From positions 1 through 64,000 of the forward strand of contig CAMPHU010000002.1 of NCBI GenBank assembly GCA_946886065.1: a stretch of DNA of 64,000 bases, read 5' to 3'. The notes under the pieces were generated by a model. It was not told the origin of the DNA and did no database searches. It was given only the letters and a program-made list of their open reading frames with translations. The stretch's first letter is position 1, and the number at the start of each line of letters is the position of its first letter. This DNA comes from an uncultured Massilia sp. (GTDB taxonomy: Bacteria; Pseudomonadota; Gammaproteobacteria; Burkholderiales; Burkholderiaceae). Positions 35,304 through 46,054 of the stretch are shown one piece after another. Both the position numbers and the translations under genes were made by a program.

Positions 35304-38192
35304 ATGAAGATTTTCGCAACCAAGCGTGCCGCACAGGCCCGCTCCGCATTCCAGCTCAGCCCGGTAGCCGCCGGCTGCGCCGTATTCTTGTCCGCGCTCG
35401 CGGGCAGTGTTTACGCACAAGAGACCACCGGCACCACCAACACCGCCCCCGCAGCCGCTCCGGTTGTCGACCAGGCAGCTCCGGCCGAGCCGGTTGCAAA
35501 AGGTGTATCGACCGTGACCGTGACCGGTATCCGCCAGGGTATCGAAGCGGCCATCTCCATCAAGAAGAATTCCAGCTCGATCGTCGAAGCCATTTCGGCC
35601 GAAGACATCGGCAAACTGCCTGACCAGAGCGTCGCCGAGTCGATCTCGCGCCTGCCGGGCGTGTCGGTCCAGCGCGGCCGCAACTCGGGCAAGGCCGCCG
35701 ACATCTCGGTGCGCGGCCTGTCGCCGAGCTTCAACGGCACCCTGCTGAACGGCCGCGAAATGGCCTCGACCGGCAACGCCCGTTCGCCTGAGTTCGACCT
35801 GTTCCCGGCCGAGCTGATGGGTTCCATCGTCATCTACAAGACCCCGGACGCCGCTGTCGTCGGCCAGGGCCTGGCATCGACCATCGACCTGCGCACCGTC
35901 CAGCCGCTCGACTTCGGCAAGCGCGTCATCGCCGCCAACTACAAGAAGAGCCGCCTCGGCGTGAAACAGCGCGACGGCCTGCCGGAAGGCGACGGCAAGC
36001 GTCTGTCCTTCTCGTACATCGACCAGTTCGCGAACCGCACCATCGGCGTGGCCTTCGGCGTGACCTCCTACGAGGAAACCGGCGGCGCCCAGTCGAAGTT
36101 CAACTCGTGGGGCGGCTGGGCCGCCGACTTCCAGGATCCGCGCGATCCGGCCAACCCGGCCGCCACGGTCAAGACGCCGGGCGGCTTCGGCTTCGACACG
36201 GAAGTCAACAGCCATGAGCGCGACGGCGCCTTTGCCTCGCTGCAGTTCCGTCCGAACCGCAACTTCAAGTCGACCGTCGACATGTTCTACTCGGCCGGCG
36301 AAACCGCCCAGAAGAAGACCGGTATCGAAGCGGCCGTCGGCGGCAACAGCGCCGGTGCCTACGACCCGAATGGCGTGATGACCAACTACGTCATCAACAA
36401 CGGCGTCGCTACCAGCGCCACCATCACCAACTGGGTCGGCGTGGTGCGTAACCACTCCGAAGGCGCGGAAGACGACCTGAAGAGCATCGGCTGGAACAAC
36501 GAGCTGAAGATCGGCGACTGGACCACCGCGGCCGACCTGAACTGGTCGAAGGCCACCAAGCAGGCTTCGCGCTACGAAACCTACGCCGGTATCCCGGGCA
36601 ACGCCGCCAAGGACACCATCAGCTACAGCGGCTTCGACGGCGCCAACTTCACCGACGTGAAGTACACCCCGGGCATGAACTACGCCGACCGCAACGTCGC
36701 GCGCCTGACCGACGTGATGGGCTGGTCGGGTGGCGTCTCGTCGCCGCAGGCCGGCTACCTGGCCATGCCGTACGTGGAAGATGAAGTCAAGGCCGTGCGC
36801 CTGTCGGCTGCGCGCGACGTCGAGTGGGGCCCGATGGTGCGCACCACCTACGGCTTCAACCACAGCGCACGCGACAAGTCGCGTTCGGGCGACGAAGGCC
36901 GCCTGGTGATCAAGGGCGGCGATCCGTTCGGCGCAGCCACCATGCCGGGCGAAGGCACCACCATGGCCGGCAGCTCGGGCATCATGGTCGCGTCGTGGGA
37001 CCCGCGCGGCTCGCTCGGCACCATCTATGAGCTGGCCAACAAGGTCGACGCCGACATCTACAACAAGTTCTGGGATGTGAAGGAACGCATCAACACCGCT
37101 TACTTCAAGGGCGATGTCGAAGGCGAGCTGTTTGGTCTGGCATACCGCGGCAACGTCGGCATCCAGGCGATCCATACCGAGCAGACCGGCGGCGGCTATG
37201 CCATCGACCGCGCACGCTGCACCGGCAACACCGCGGCCACCTGCCCGGCCCAGCGCGTCGAAGAAACCGACAAGTACTGGGATGTGCTGCCGAGCATGAA
37301 CCTGTCGTTCGACCTGAAGAACGACCAGGTGCTGCGCCTCGGCCTGGCCAAGGTGGTTTCGCGTCCGAACCTGGACGACCTGCGCGCCGGCCAGAACTTC
37401 GCGCTGAACACCGCGGGCCCGTTCCAGATCCTGAACGGCAGCGGCGGCAACCCGTTCCTGAAGCCGTTCCGCGCCAAGCAGCTCGACCTGTCGTACGAGA
37501 AGTACTTCGGCAAGAAGGGCTACATCAGCGCCGCAGGTTTCTACAAGAAGCTCGACACCTACATCTACCGCGCTCCGCGTGCGTATGACTTCGGTCCGTT
37601 CGTGACCCCGACCACCCCGCTGCCGGTGGGCGGCCCGTTCAATGGCTCGACCATGGGCCTGATGACCCAGCCGATGAACGGCGACGGCGGCAACATCTAC
37701 GGTTACGAGCTGGCTGTGAACGTGCCGTTCGAGATGCTGACCAAGTACCTGGACGGCTTCGGCATCATGGTCAACCACTCGGATACCCGCAGCGGCATCG
37801 ACCTGCCGGAAATCGGCTTCGAGAACGTGAACGGCGACATGGTCAGCATCCCGCTGCCGGGTCTGTCGCGCAAGGTGACCAACCTGCGCCTGTACTACGA
37901 GAAGAACGGCTTCCAGATCGCCGCCGCGGCGCGCAAGCGTTCGAACTTCCTGGGCCAGGTGTCGGACTACCAGGACAACGCGCAGCTGACCTTCATCAAG
38001 GGCGAGACCATCGTCGACCTGCAGGCATCGTACGAGTTCCAGACCGGCTGGCTGAAGGGCGCAAGCCTGTATGTCCAGGCCCAGAACTGGAACAACGCAC
38101 CGTTCCTGGAGTACACCGACAATCCGGACAAGCCGACCAACCGTGTGGATTACGGCCGTACCTACCACTTCGGCGTGAACTACAAGTTCTAA
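35304..38192 (+). CDS. TonB-dependent receptor, probable maltodextrin/alpha-glucan transporter
   Basis: The 962-residue product has a signal peptide ending VYAQE, and a TonB-box-like VSTVTVTGIRQGIEAAI precedes the plug domain (EDIGKLPDQSVAESISRLPGV). The rest is a 22-strand outer-membrane barrel ending in aromatic YHFGVNYKF, as expected for BAM-assembled porins. ATG 35304 has GAGGGG upstream. The plug motif GKLPDQSVAESISRLPGVSVQRG belongs to the receptor group linked with carbohydrate uptake in Xanthomonas and Caulobacter. Flanking GH13 enzymes point to starch fragments as substrate, which is inference. A strong terminator follows. Confidence 0.92.
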   Translation: MKIFATKRAAQARSAFQLSPVAAGCAVFLSALAGSVYAQETTGTTNTAPAAAPVVDQAAPAEPVAKGVSTVTVTGIRQGIEAAISIKKNSSSIVEAISAEDIGKLPDQSVAESISRLPGVSVQRGRNSGKAADISVRGLSPSFNGTLLNGREMASTGNARSPEFDLFPAELMGSIVIYKTPDAAVVGQGLASTIDLRTVQPLDFGKRVIAANYKKSRLGVKQRDGLPEGDGKRLSFSYIDQFANRTIGVAFGVTSYEETGGAQSKFNSWGGWAADFQDPRDPANPAATVKTPGGFGFDTEVNSHERDGAFASLQFRPNRNFKSTVDMFYSAGETAQKKTGIEAAVGGNSAGAYDPNGVMTNYVINNGVATSATITNWVGVVRNHSEGAEDDLKSIGWNNELKIGDWTTAADLNWSKATKQASRYETYAGIPGNAAKDTISYSGFDGANFTDVKYTPGMNYADRNVARLTDVMGWSGGVSSPQAGYLAMPYVEDEVKAVRLSAARDVEWGPMVRTTYGFNHSARDKSRSGDEGRLVIKGGDPFGAATMPGEGTTMAGSSGIMVASWDPRGSLGTIYELANKVDADIYNKFWDVKERINTAYFKGDVEGELFGLAYRGNVGIQAIHTEQTGGGYAIDRARCTGNTAATCPAQRVEETDKYWDVLPSMNLSFDLKNDQVLRLGLAKVVSRPNLDDLRAGQNFALNTAGPFQILNGSGGNPFLKPFRAKQLDLSYEKYFGKKGYISAAGFYKKLDTYIYRAPRAYDFGPFVTPTTPLPVGGPFNGSTMGLMTQPMNGDGGNIYGYELAVNVPFEMLTKYLDGFGIMVNHSDTRSGIDLPEIGFENVNGDMVSIPLPGLSRKVTNLRLYYEKNGFQIAAAARKRSNFLGQVSDYQDNAQLTFIKGETIVDLQASYEFQTGWLKGASLYVQAQNWNNAPFLEYTDNPDKPTNRVDYGRTYHFGVNYKF

Positions 38193-38210
38193 GCTAAACG
38201 CGGTACAGTA

Positions 38211-38253
38211 ACAACCCCTGCCGGGCTCGCGCCTGCCAGGGGTTGTTTTTCTT
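38211..38253 (+). terminator. Rho-independent terminator after the TonB receptor gene
   Basis: A 10-bp perfect stem (ACAACCCCTG/CAGGGGTTGT) with a 16-base loop is followed by TTTTCTT. It lies between the receptor and the halogenase-like gene, so the latter is transcribed partly by read-through or from its own promoter. Confidence 0.85.
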
Positions 38254-38271
38254 GAATCCTGGGGCAGGAAC

Positions 38272-39783
38272 ATGCAGAACGAACCAATCAAGGACATCGT
38301 CATCGTCGGCGGCGGCACCGCCGGCTGGATGACCGCGGCGGCCTTATCCACGGTCCTGAATGGCCGCTACAACATCCGCCTGGTCGAGTCGGACGAAATC
38401 GGCATCGTCGGCGTCGGCGAGGCCACTATCCCGATGATCCAGCGCTTCAACCGCGTGGTCGGGATCGACGAGAACGAATTCATGCGCGAGACGATGGGCA
38501 GCTTCAAGCTGGGCATCGAGTTCGTCAACTGGGGCAAGCTGGGCGACCGCTACATGCACGGCTTCGGGCGCCTGGGCCAGGACCTGGCGACGGTGCCCTT
38601 CGACCAGTACTGGCACAAGATGCGCCGCCTCGGCAAGGCCGCGCCGCTCGGGGAATACTCGATCACGCGCATGGCCGCCAACGCCAACCGTTTCATGCCG
38701 GCGCGCTTCGACGTGCCGAACTCGCCGCTGCGCGACATCACCTACGCCTACCACTTCGACGCCAGCCTGTACGCGAAATACCTGCGCAAGCTGTCCGAGT
38801 CGCGCGGCGTGGTCCGCATCGAGGGCAAGATCAAGCGCGCCACCATGCGCGAGCCGGACGGCCACATCGACGCGGTGGAGCTGGAGAACGGCACGCGGGT
38901 GGAAGGGGAGCTGTTCATCGACTGCTCGGGCTTCCGCGGCCTGCTGATCGAGCAGACCCTGGAGACCGGCTACGAGGACTGGACTCGCTGGCTGCCGGCC
39001 GACCGCGCGCTGGCCGTGCCTTGCGAATCGGCGCCCGCGATCACTCCGTACACGCGCTCGACCGCGCACACGGCGGGCTGGCAATGGCGCATCCCGCTGC
39101 AGCACCGCACCGGCAACGGCCACGTGTACTGCAGCCGCTTCATCAGCGACGACGAAGCCGCCGCGACCCTGCTGGCCAACCTGGACGGCAAGGCCCTGGC
39201 CGACCCGCGCCTGATCAAGTTCCAGACCGGCATGCGCAAGCTCGCCTGGAACCGCAACGTGGTGGCGCTCGGCCTGGCCAGCGGCTTCCTGGAGCCGCTC
39301 GAGTCGACCAGCATCCACCTGATCCAGTCGGGCATCCAGCGCCTGATCGACTTCTTCCCGGACCGCGGCTGGAGCGCCGTCGACCGCGACGAGTACAACC
39401 GCCAGTCGCGCTTCGACTACGAGCGCATCCGCGACTTCATCATCCTGCACTACCACCTGAACCAGCGCACCGACGCGCCGTACTGGGTCGAGTGCGCCAA
39501 CATGGCCATCCCGGACAGCTTGCGCCACAAGATGGACATGTACCGCGCACATGGGCGCGTGGTGCGGGTCGACAACGAGCTGTTCTCGGAAGTGGGCTGG
39601 GTGCAGGTGTTCGAAGGCCAGAACATGCCGCTCGACAGCTACCATCCGCTGGTCGATACGCAGGCGGAGGAGGATATCGCCGAGTACCTCGAGAGCGTGC
39701 GCGATGTGATCGCCAAGTGCGTGGGAGTGATGCCGACGCATGACGAGTACATCAGGAAGATGTGTGCGGCGAAGAAGATGTAA
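38272..39783 (+). CDS. Flavin-dependent tryptophan halogenase family protein
   Basis: The 503-residue product has an N-terminal FAD-binding GGGTAGW (residues 13-19). Lys79 in GSFKLGIEF falls where the catalytic lysine of PrnA/RebH lies. The halogenase signature WxWxIP is present as W270-Q-W272-R-I-P, and SGFLEPLEST supplies the conserved glutamate region. It could thus be catalytically competent with a separate flavin reductase, which is not seen nearby. Members of this family beside TonB-dependent receptors in glucan loci have no settled role. The gene follows the receptor by 79 bases across a terminator. Confidence 0.88.
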   Translation: MQNEPIKDIVIVGGGTAGWMTAAALSTVLNGRYNIRLVESDEIGIVGVGEATIPMIQRFNRVVGIDENEFMRETMGSFKLGIEFVNWGKLGDRYMHGFGRLGQDLATVPFDQYWHKMRRLGKAAPLGEYSITRMAANANRFMPARFDVPNSPLRDITYAYHFDASLYAKYLRKLSESRGVVRIEGKIKRATMREPDGHIDAVELENGTRVEGELFIDCSGFRGLLIEQTLETGYEDWTRWLPADRALAVPCESAPAITPYTRSTAHTAGWQWRIPLQHRTGNGHVYCSRFISDDEAAATLLANLDGKALADPRLIKFQTGMRKLAWNRNVVALGLASGFLEPLESTSIHLIQSGIQRLIDFFPDRGWSAVDRDEYNRQSRFDYERIRDFIILHYHLNQRTDAPYWVECANMAIPDSLRHKMDMYRAHGRVVRVDNELFSEVGWVQVFEGQNMPLDSYHPLVDTQAEEDIAEYLESVRDVIAKCVGVMPTHDEYIRKMCAAKKM

Positions 39784-39804
39784 GCGCTTTCGAGTGCTGA
39801 GTTG

Positions 39805-39835
39805 GAACGGCCGCCTTGGGGCGGCCGTTCTTTTT
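39805..39835 (+). terminator. Rho-independent terminator after the halogenase-like gene
   Basis: An 11-bp perfect stem (GAACGGCCGCC/GGCGGCCGTTC) with a TTGG loop is followed by TTTTT. This is a strong intrinsic terminator. Confidence 0.93.
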
Positions 39836-39979
39836 GTGTTCGTGGTTTTCCGGCACACCCCACAGTTTTCGATTGTGTTGCCGCAGAGCACACCCAACAC
39901 CCCATTCCAAATTGTCCCGGCGTCCATCCCCGGGAGCGAGTAAACTACCGCTTTAGCAAAAAGTTCAAGAAAGACCCCC

Positions 39980-41770
39980 ATGTCCGACACCCCCCTCCCG
40001 ACGTTTTCCGATCTCAACATCTCCGCGCCCGTCCTGAAGGCGCTGAAGGAGGTCGGCTACGAGACGCCGTCGCCGATCCAGGCCGCCACCATCCCGCTGC
40101 TGCTGGCCAACCGCGACGTGCTCGGGCAGGCCCAGACCGGCACCGGCAAGACCGCGGCCTTCGCGCTGCCTATCCTGTCGCGCATCGACATCAAGCAGGC
40201 CACGCCGCAGGCGCTGGTGCTGGCGCCCACGCGCGAGCTGGCGATCCAGGTCGCGGAAGCCTTCCAGAGCTATGCCGCCCACATCAAGGGCTTCCACGTG
40301 CTGCCGATCTACGGCGGCCAGAGCTACGGCCCGCAGCTGTCGGCATTGCGCCGCGGCGTGCATGTGGTCGTGGCCACCCCGGGCCGCGTGATCGACCACA
40401 TCGAAAAAGGCTCGCTCGACCTCAGCCAGCTCAAGACCCTGGTGCTGGACGAGGCCGACGAGATGCTGCGCATGGGCTTCATCGACGACGTCGAGCACAT
40501 CCTGCAGCAGACCCCGGCCGAGCGCCAGACCACGCTGTTCTCGGCCACCATGCCGCCGGCGATCAAGCGTATCGCCAAGACCTACCTGCGCGACCCGGCC
40601 GAAGTGACCGTGGCCGCCAAGACCGGCACCGCCGAGAACATCACCCAGCGCTACTGGCTGGTGGCCGGCATGCACAAGCTCGACGCGCTGACCCGCATCC
40701 TGGAAGCCGAGCCTTTCGACGGCATGATCATCTTCGCGCGCACCAAGCTGGGCACCGAGGAGCTGGCGTCCAAGCTGCAGGCGCGCGGCTTCGCCGCCAC
40801 CGCCATCAACGGCGACATGGCGCAGCAGCAGCGCGAGCGCACCATCGAGCAGCTCAAGAACGGCAAGATCGACATCCTGGTGGCCACCGACGTGGCCGCG
40901 CGCGGCCTGGACGTGGAACGCATCAGCCACGTGATCAACTACGACGTGCCGTCCGACCCCGAGAGCTACACCCACCGCATCGGCCGCACCGGCCGCGCGG
41001 GACGCAGCGGCGACGCGATCCTGTTCATCACCCCGCGCGAGCGCGGCCTGCTCAAGGCCATCGAGCGCGCCACCCGCCAGCCGGTGGCGCCGCTCGCGCT
41101 GCCGACCGTGAAGCAGGTGAACGAGGTGCGCATCGCCAGGTTCAAGGACCAGATCCGCACCACCCTGGCCGAGGGCGGCCTGGACGTGTTCCGTTCGCTG
41201 ATCGAGGACATCGAGCGCGAGGACAACGTGCCGGCGGCGGACATCGCCGCGGCGCTGGCCAAGCTGGTGCGCGGCGACGAGCCGCTGTTGCTGGAAAAGC
41301 CGGACCGCGAAGCGCGTCCGCAACAGGCCGAGCGCGCCGGGCGCGAATGGGAAGAGCGCCCCGCGCGTCCTGCGCGCGAGCCGGGCTTCAAGAAGGAGCG
41401 CGTCGCGCGCGAGGCGGAGCCGGGCATGGCGACCTATCGCATCGAAGTCGGCTACGCGCATGGCGCCAAGCCGGGCAACATCGTGGGCGCGATCGCCAAC
41501 GAGGCGGGCATTCCGTCCAAGCTGATCGGACGCATCGAGATCTATGACGATTACTCGACCCTGGACCTGCCGGACGACATGACGCCGGAACTGGTGCAGC
41601 ACCTCAAGGGCGTGTGGGTGGCGGGGCGCCAGCTCGAGATCACGCGCGATGGTGAAGAGGCGCCGGCGGCTGCGCCGAAGAAGAGTTTTTCGAAGAAGGG
41701 TGTGGAGCGCCGCCTGGCCGAGAAGCCGGCGGGGAAGAAACCTCACCGTAAGGGCAACAGCCAGCAGTAA
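39980..41770 (+). CDS. deaD: DEAD-box ATP-dependent RNA helicase (DeaD/CsdA-like)
   Basis: The 596-residue product begins with the Q motif FSDLNISAPVLKALKEVGYETPSPIQ context. Motif I is AQTGTGKT, motif II VLDEADEML, motif III SAT, and motif VI HRIGRTGRAGR. The C-terminal region (about 480-555; YRIEVGYAHGAKPGNIVGAI onward) is the DbpA/CsdA RNA-recognition domain, followed by a basic tail. It would unwind structured RNA, probably in ribosome assembly or mRNA decay in the cold. It looks unrelated to the glucan locus around it. Confidence 0.93.
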   Translation: MSDTPLPTFSDLNISAPVLKALKEVGYETPSPIQAATIPLLLANRDVLGQAQTGTGKTAAFALPILSRIDIKQATPQALVLAPTRELAIQVAEAFQSYAAHIKGFHVLPIYGGQSYGPQLSALRRGVHVVVATPGRVIDHIEKGSLDLSQLKTLVLDEADEMLRMGFIDDVEHILQQTPAERQTTLFSATMPPAIKRIAKTYLRDPAEVTVAAKTGTAENITQRYWLVAGMHKLDALTRILEAEPFDGMIIFARTKLGTEELASKLQARGFAATAINGDMAQQQRERTIEQLKNGKIDILVATDVAARGLDVERISHVINYDVPSDPESYTHRIGRTGRAGRSGDAILFITPRERGLLKAIERATRQPVAPLALPTVKQVNEVRIARFKDQIRTTLAEGGLDVFRSLIEDIEREDNVPAADIAAALAKLVRGDEPLLLEKPDREARPQQAERAGREWEERPARPAREPGFKKERVAREAEPGMATYRIEVGYAHGAKPGNIVGAIANEAGIPSKLIGRIEIYDDYSTLDLPDDMTPELVQHLKGVWVAGRQLEITRDGEEAPAAAPKKSFSKKGVERRLAEKPAGKKPHRKGNSQQ

Positions 41771-41784
41771 TCCGCGACCTCTGC

Positions 41785-41814
41785 ACGTCGTTCCGGCCTT
41801 CGCTGGAACGACGT
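41785..41814. repeat. REP-like hairpin with GGCCTTCGC core
   Basis: A 10-bp stem ACGTCGTTCC/GGAACGACGT encloses GGCCTTCGCT. There is no T-tract. The core matches the repeats at 49767-49868, so this is probably a dispersed palindromic repeat that may also limit read-through between the convergent deaD and esterase genes. Confidence 0.6.
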
Positions 41815-41838
41815 TACGGGGTGCGGATTGAAATAGCG

Positions 41839-42738
41839 TTATTTGCTTTTCGCGACCTTGCCACTCGCGACCTTGGTGTCGCCCGTGGTAAACATCCACA
41901 ACAGCGCCTCGCGCAACTCGCCCGCCCAGAACTTCTCGTTGTGTTCCGCCCCCGGCACGATCTTGAGCACCGTGTTCGCCGCCGGATGCCCGCTCTTGCG
42001 CACCACGTCCGCCATGCGCTTGACGTCATCCACCATCTCCGGACCTTCCTTCTCGCCCATCAGCAGGAACACGCGCGCATCCTTCGGCACCGGCTTCCTG
42101 GCCACGAAGTCGAACGAAGGCTGGGCCGTCCAGTAGGCCGGCGAGAACACGCCCGCCTTGCTGAACACTTGCGGATACTGCACCAGCGCGTAGTGCGAGG
42201 CCAGCCCGCCCATCGAGCTGCCCATGATTGCGGTGTTGGCGCGGTCCGGCAGGGTGCGGTAGGTCTTGTCGATCAGCGGCTTGAGCGTCTTGACCACGAA
42301 GTCCGTGTACTCCTTGCCTTCCGCCGCGCCGAAGCGCGGGTTGGTCCAGGCATTCAGCTCGGTCATGCGCTTGTCCTGGCCGTTGTCGATGCCGACCACG
42401 ATCAGTTCCAGCTTGCCTTCCTTCGCCAGCGCGTCCAGGGTCTCGTCCACTTTCCACTCGCCCGCGTAGGCGGTCGCGGTGTCGAACAGGTTCTGCCCGT
42501 CGTGCATGTAGAGTACGGGGTAGCGCTTGCCGGAGCCCGCGTAGCCCGGCGGCAGGTACATGCGGATCTGGCGCTTGCGGTTCAGGCCCGGCATCTCGAG
42601 CTGGTCGGCCAGCAGGCTCACGCCGGGCAGGGCGGTCGAGACCTTGGCGGGTTCAGGCTTGTCGGCGGCGAGGGCGGTGGAGGAGGCGGCCAGGATGGCC
42701 AGGCCCAGCGGGACGGCAATGGTGCGGATGGATCGCAT
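41839..42738 (-). CDS. Exported esterase of the PF00756 family
   Basis: The 299-residue product has a signal peptide ending TALAAD. The alpha/beta hydrolase core has VLYMHDGQNLFD, the nucleophile elbow GSSMGG and a C-terminal histidine in VPGAEHNEKFW. These are features of the esterase D/feruloyl-esterase/enterochelin-esterase group. GGAG is 7 bases upstream of ATG 42738. It is divergent from the maltose-type MFS gene and shares its regulatory region, which suggests a role in glucan use, for example removing acyl groups from polysaccharide. That role is inference. Confidence 0.82.
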   Translation of the reverse strand: MRSIRTIAVPLGLAILAASSTALAADKPEPAKVSTALPGVSLLADQLEMPGLNRKRQIRMYLPPGYAGSGKRYPVLYMHDGQNLFDTATAYAGEWKVDETLDALAKEGKLELIVVGIDNGQDKRMTELNAWTNPRFGAAEGKEYTDFVVKTLKPLIDKTYRTLPDRANTAIMGSSMGGLASHYALVQYPQVFSKAGVFSPAYWTAQPSFDFVARKPVPKDARVFLLMGEKEGPEMVDDVKRMADVVRKSGHPAANTVLKIVPGAEHNEKFWAGELREALLWMFTTGDTKVASGKVAKSK

Positions 42739-42766
42739 GCGTTGTCTCCAAAGGTAGATGTTCTTG

Positions 42767-42781
42767 TGTTGTTTAACTACA
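42767..42781. promoter_or_regulatory. HexR-like operator candidate 4
   Basis: TGTTGTTTAACTACA fits TGTA-N7-TACA with one mismatch, and the flanking G and C extend the palindrome. It sits 29 bases before the esterase ATG and 56 bases before the -35 of the MFS promoter, between two glucan-locus genes. Confidence 0.6.
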
Positions 42782-42836
42782 CAGATGTGCATAAAGGCAT
42801 CGGTGTAGCGCCAATTCTACTATGGAGACTCTTCGA

Positions 42837-42865
42837 TTGACACTCAGAAATCACCATGTTATTTT
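42837..42865 (+). promoter_or_regulatory. Sigma70-type promoter for the MFS transporter-pgm-amylase run
   Basis: A consensus -35 TTGACA is followed after exactly 17 bases by TATTTT as -10. Transcription should start near 42872, leaving a leader of about 97 bases before the transporter ATG. Confidence 0.68.
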
Positions 42866-42968
42866 GCTACAGATACGCTAGCCGGACTGTAGTTTGAAGC
42901 CGGCCCACCACCTACCGCACCACCTAGAGGAGAGCCTGCACCCGTTGCGGGCCAGATTGGGGACACAC

Positions 42969-44306
42969 ATGGACATGCAAACCAGCGTGCTCAAGCCGCG
43001 CCTGTCGTTCTGGCAGCTGTGGAACATGAGCTTCGGCTTCTTCGGCATCCAGTTCGGCTTCGCGCTGCAGAATGCCAATACCAGCCGCATCTTCGCGACG
43101 CTCGGCGCCAACCCCGACGACCTGGCCCTGTTCTGGCTGGCCGCGCCGGTCACCGGCCTGCTGGTGCAGCCCATCATCGGCTACCTGAGCGACAACACCT
43201 GGCACCCGAAATGGGGCCGCCGCCGTCCCTTCTTCTTCATCGGCGCCGTGCTGGCCGCGATCGCGCTGTTCCTGATGCCGAATTCCGCCACCCTGTGGAT
43301 GGCCGTGGCGGTGCTGTGGCTGATGGACGCCGCCATCAACGTGTCGATGGAACCCTTCCGCGCCTTCGTGGGCGACAAGCTCGACGCCTCGCAGCAAACC
43401 GCGGGCTATGCGATGCAGACCTTCTTCATCGGCTGCGGCGCGGTGATCGCTTCGCTGCTGCCGACCATCTTCGAATCGATGGGCGTCTCGAACGCCGCCG
43501 TGAACGGCATGATCCCGGACACCGTGCGCTATTCGTTCTACGCGGGCGGCGCCGTATTCTTCCTGGCCGTGACCTGGACCGTGCTGACCGCCGACGAACT
43601 GCCGCCGGCCGACCTGGACAGCTTCCGCAAGGAGCGCCAGCAGTCGCGCGGCGTCGGCCACGCCTTCACCGAGATCATCGGCGGCTTCGGCAAGATGCCG
43701 CGCACCATGGTGCAACTGGCCTTCGTGCAGTTCTTCACCTGGATCGCGCTGTTCGCGATGTGGATCTACACCGGCAGCGCCATCGCCGACAACGTCTACG
43801 GCACCACCGACGCCCAGTCGACCGCCTACCAGGACGCCGGCAGCTGGGTCGGCATCATGTTCGCCGTCTACAGCGGCGTGTCGGCCCTGGCCGCCTTCAT
43901 CCTGCCGGTGTTCGCCCGCGCCACCAGCCGCAAGACCGTGCACGCCGTGTGCCTGGCGATCGGCGGCCTGAGCCTGGCCAGCGTGTTCCTGATCCACGAC
44001 AAGCAGGCGCTGATGATCCCGATGATCGGCGTCGGCCTGGCCTGGGCCTCGATCCTGACCATGCCCTACGCGATCCTGGCGGGCTCGCTGCCGGCCAAGC
44101 GCATGGGTTATTTCATGGGCCTGTTCAACTTCTTCGTCGTGATTCCCCAGATCGTCAGCGGCCTGCTGCTGGGCTTCGTCACCAAGCATTTCTTCGCCGG
44201 CCACACCGTCAAGACCCTGATGCTGGGCGGCGCCTGCATGCTGGTCGCGGCCGTGCTGACCCTGTTCGTCACCGACAAGGCCGCACCGGTCAAAGGGAAT
44301 ACCTAA
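42969..44306 (+). CDS. MFS sugar symporter, probable maltose/maltodextrin importer
   Basis: The 445-residue product has 12 predicted transmembrane helices. RLSFWQLWNMSFGFFGIQFGF, YLSDNTWHPKWGRRRPFFF and ASILTMPYAILAGSLP are typical of the sucrose/maltose SLC45-GPH-like transporters that act with TonB receptors in Caulobacter and Xanthomonas maltose loci. ATG 42969 has GGGGA upstream; the longer TTG start lacks a site. It lies at the head of a same-strand run with pgm (88 bases later) and the alpha-amylase, and would carry TonB-imported disaccharides across the inner membrane. Confidence 0.85.
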   Translation: MDMQTSVLKPRLSFWQLWNMSFGFFGIQFGFALQNANTSRIFATLGANPDDLALFWLAAPVTGLLVQPIIGYLSDNTWHPKWGRRRPFFFIGAVLAAIALFLMPNSATLWMAVAVLWLMDAAINVSMEPFRAFVGDKLDASQQTAGYAMQTFFIGCGAVIASLLPTIFESMGVSNAAVNGMIPDTVRYSFYAGGAVFFLAVTWTVLTADELPPADLDSFRKERQQSRGVGHAFTEIIGGFGKMPRTMVQLAFVQFFTWIALFAMWIYTGSAIADNVYGTTDAQSTAYQDAGSWVGIMFAVYSGVSALAAFILPVFARATSRKTVHAVCLAIGGLSLASVFLIHDKQALMIPMIGVGLAWASILTMPYAILAGSLPAKRMGYFMGLFNFFVVIPQIVSGLLLGFVTKHFFAGHTVKTLMLGGACMLVAAVLTLFVTDKAAPVKGNT

Positions 44307-44343
44307 AACCTGCGCCATCAATCCTGCTCCTGTCGTATCGTAA

Positions 44344-46026
<1,683 letters not shown>

Positions 46027-46054
46027 CCCACCACCCACCACACAGGAAACCCGC

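Noticed and set aside
35277..38351. A 1024-codon minus-strand frame opposite the TonB receptor gene
   Set aside because: Low-complexity antisense shadow; the plus strand has a signal peptide, plug domain and C-terminal barrel motif.
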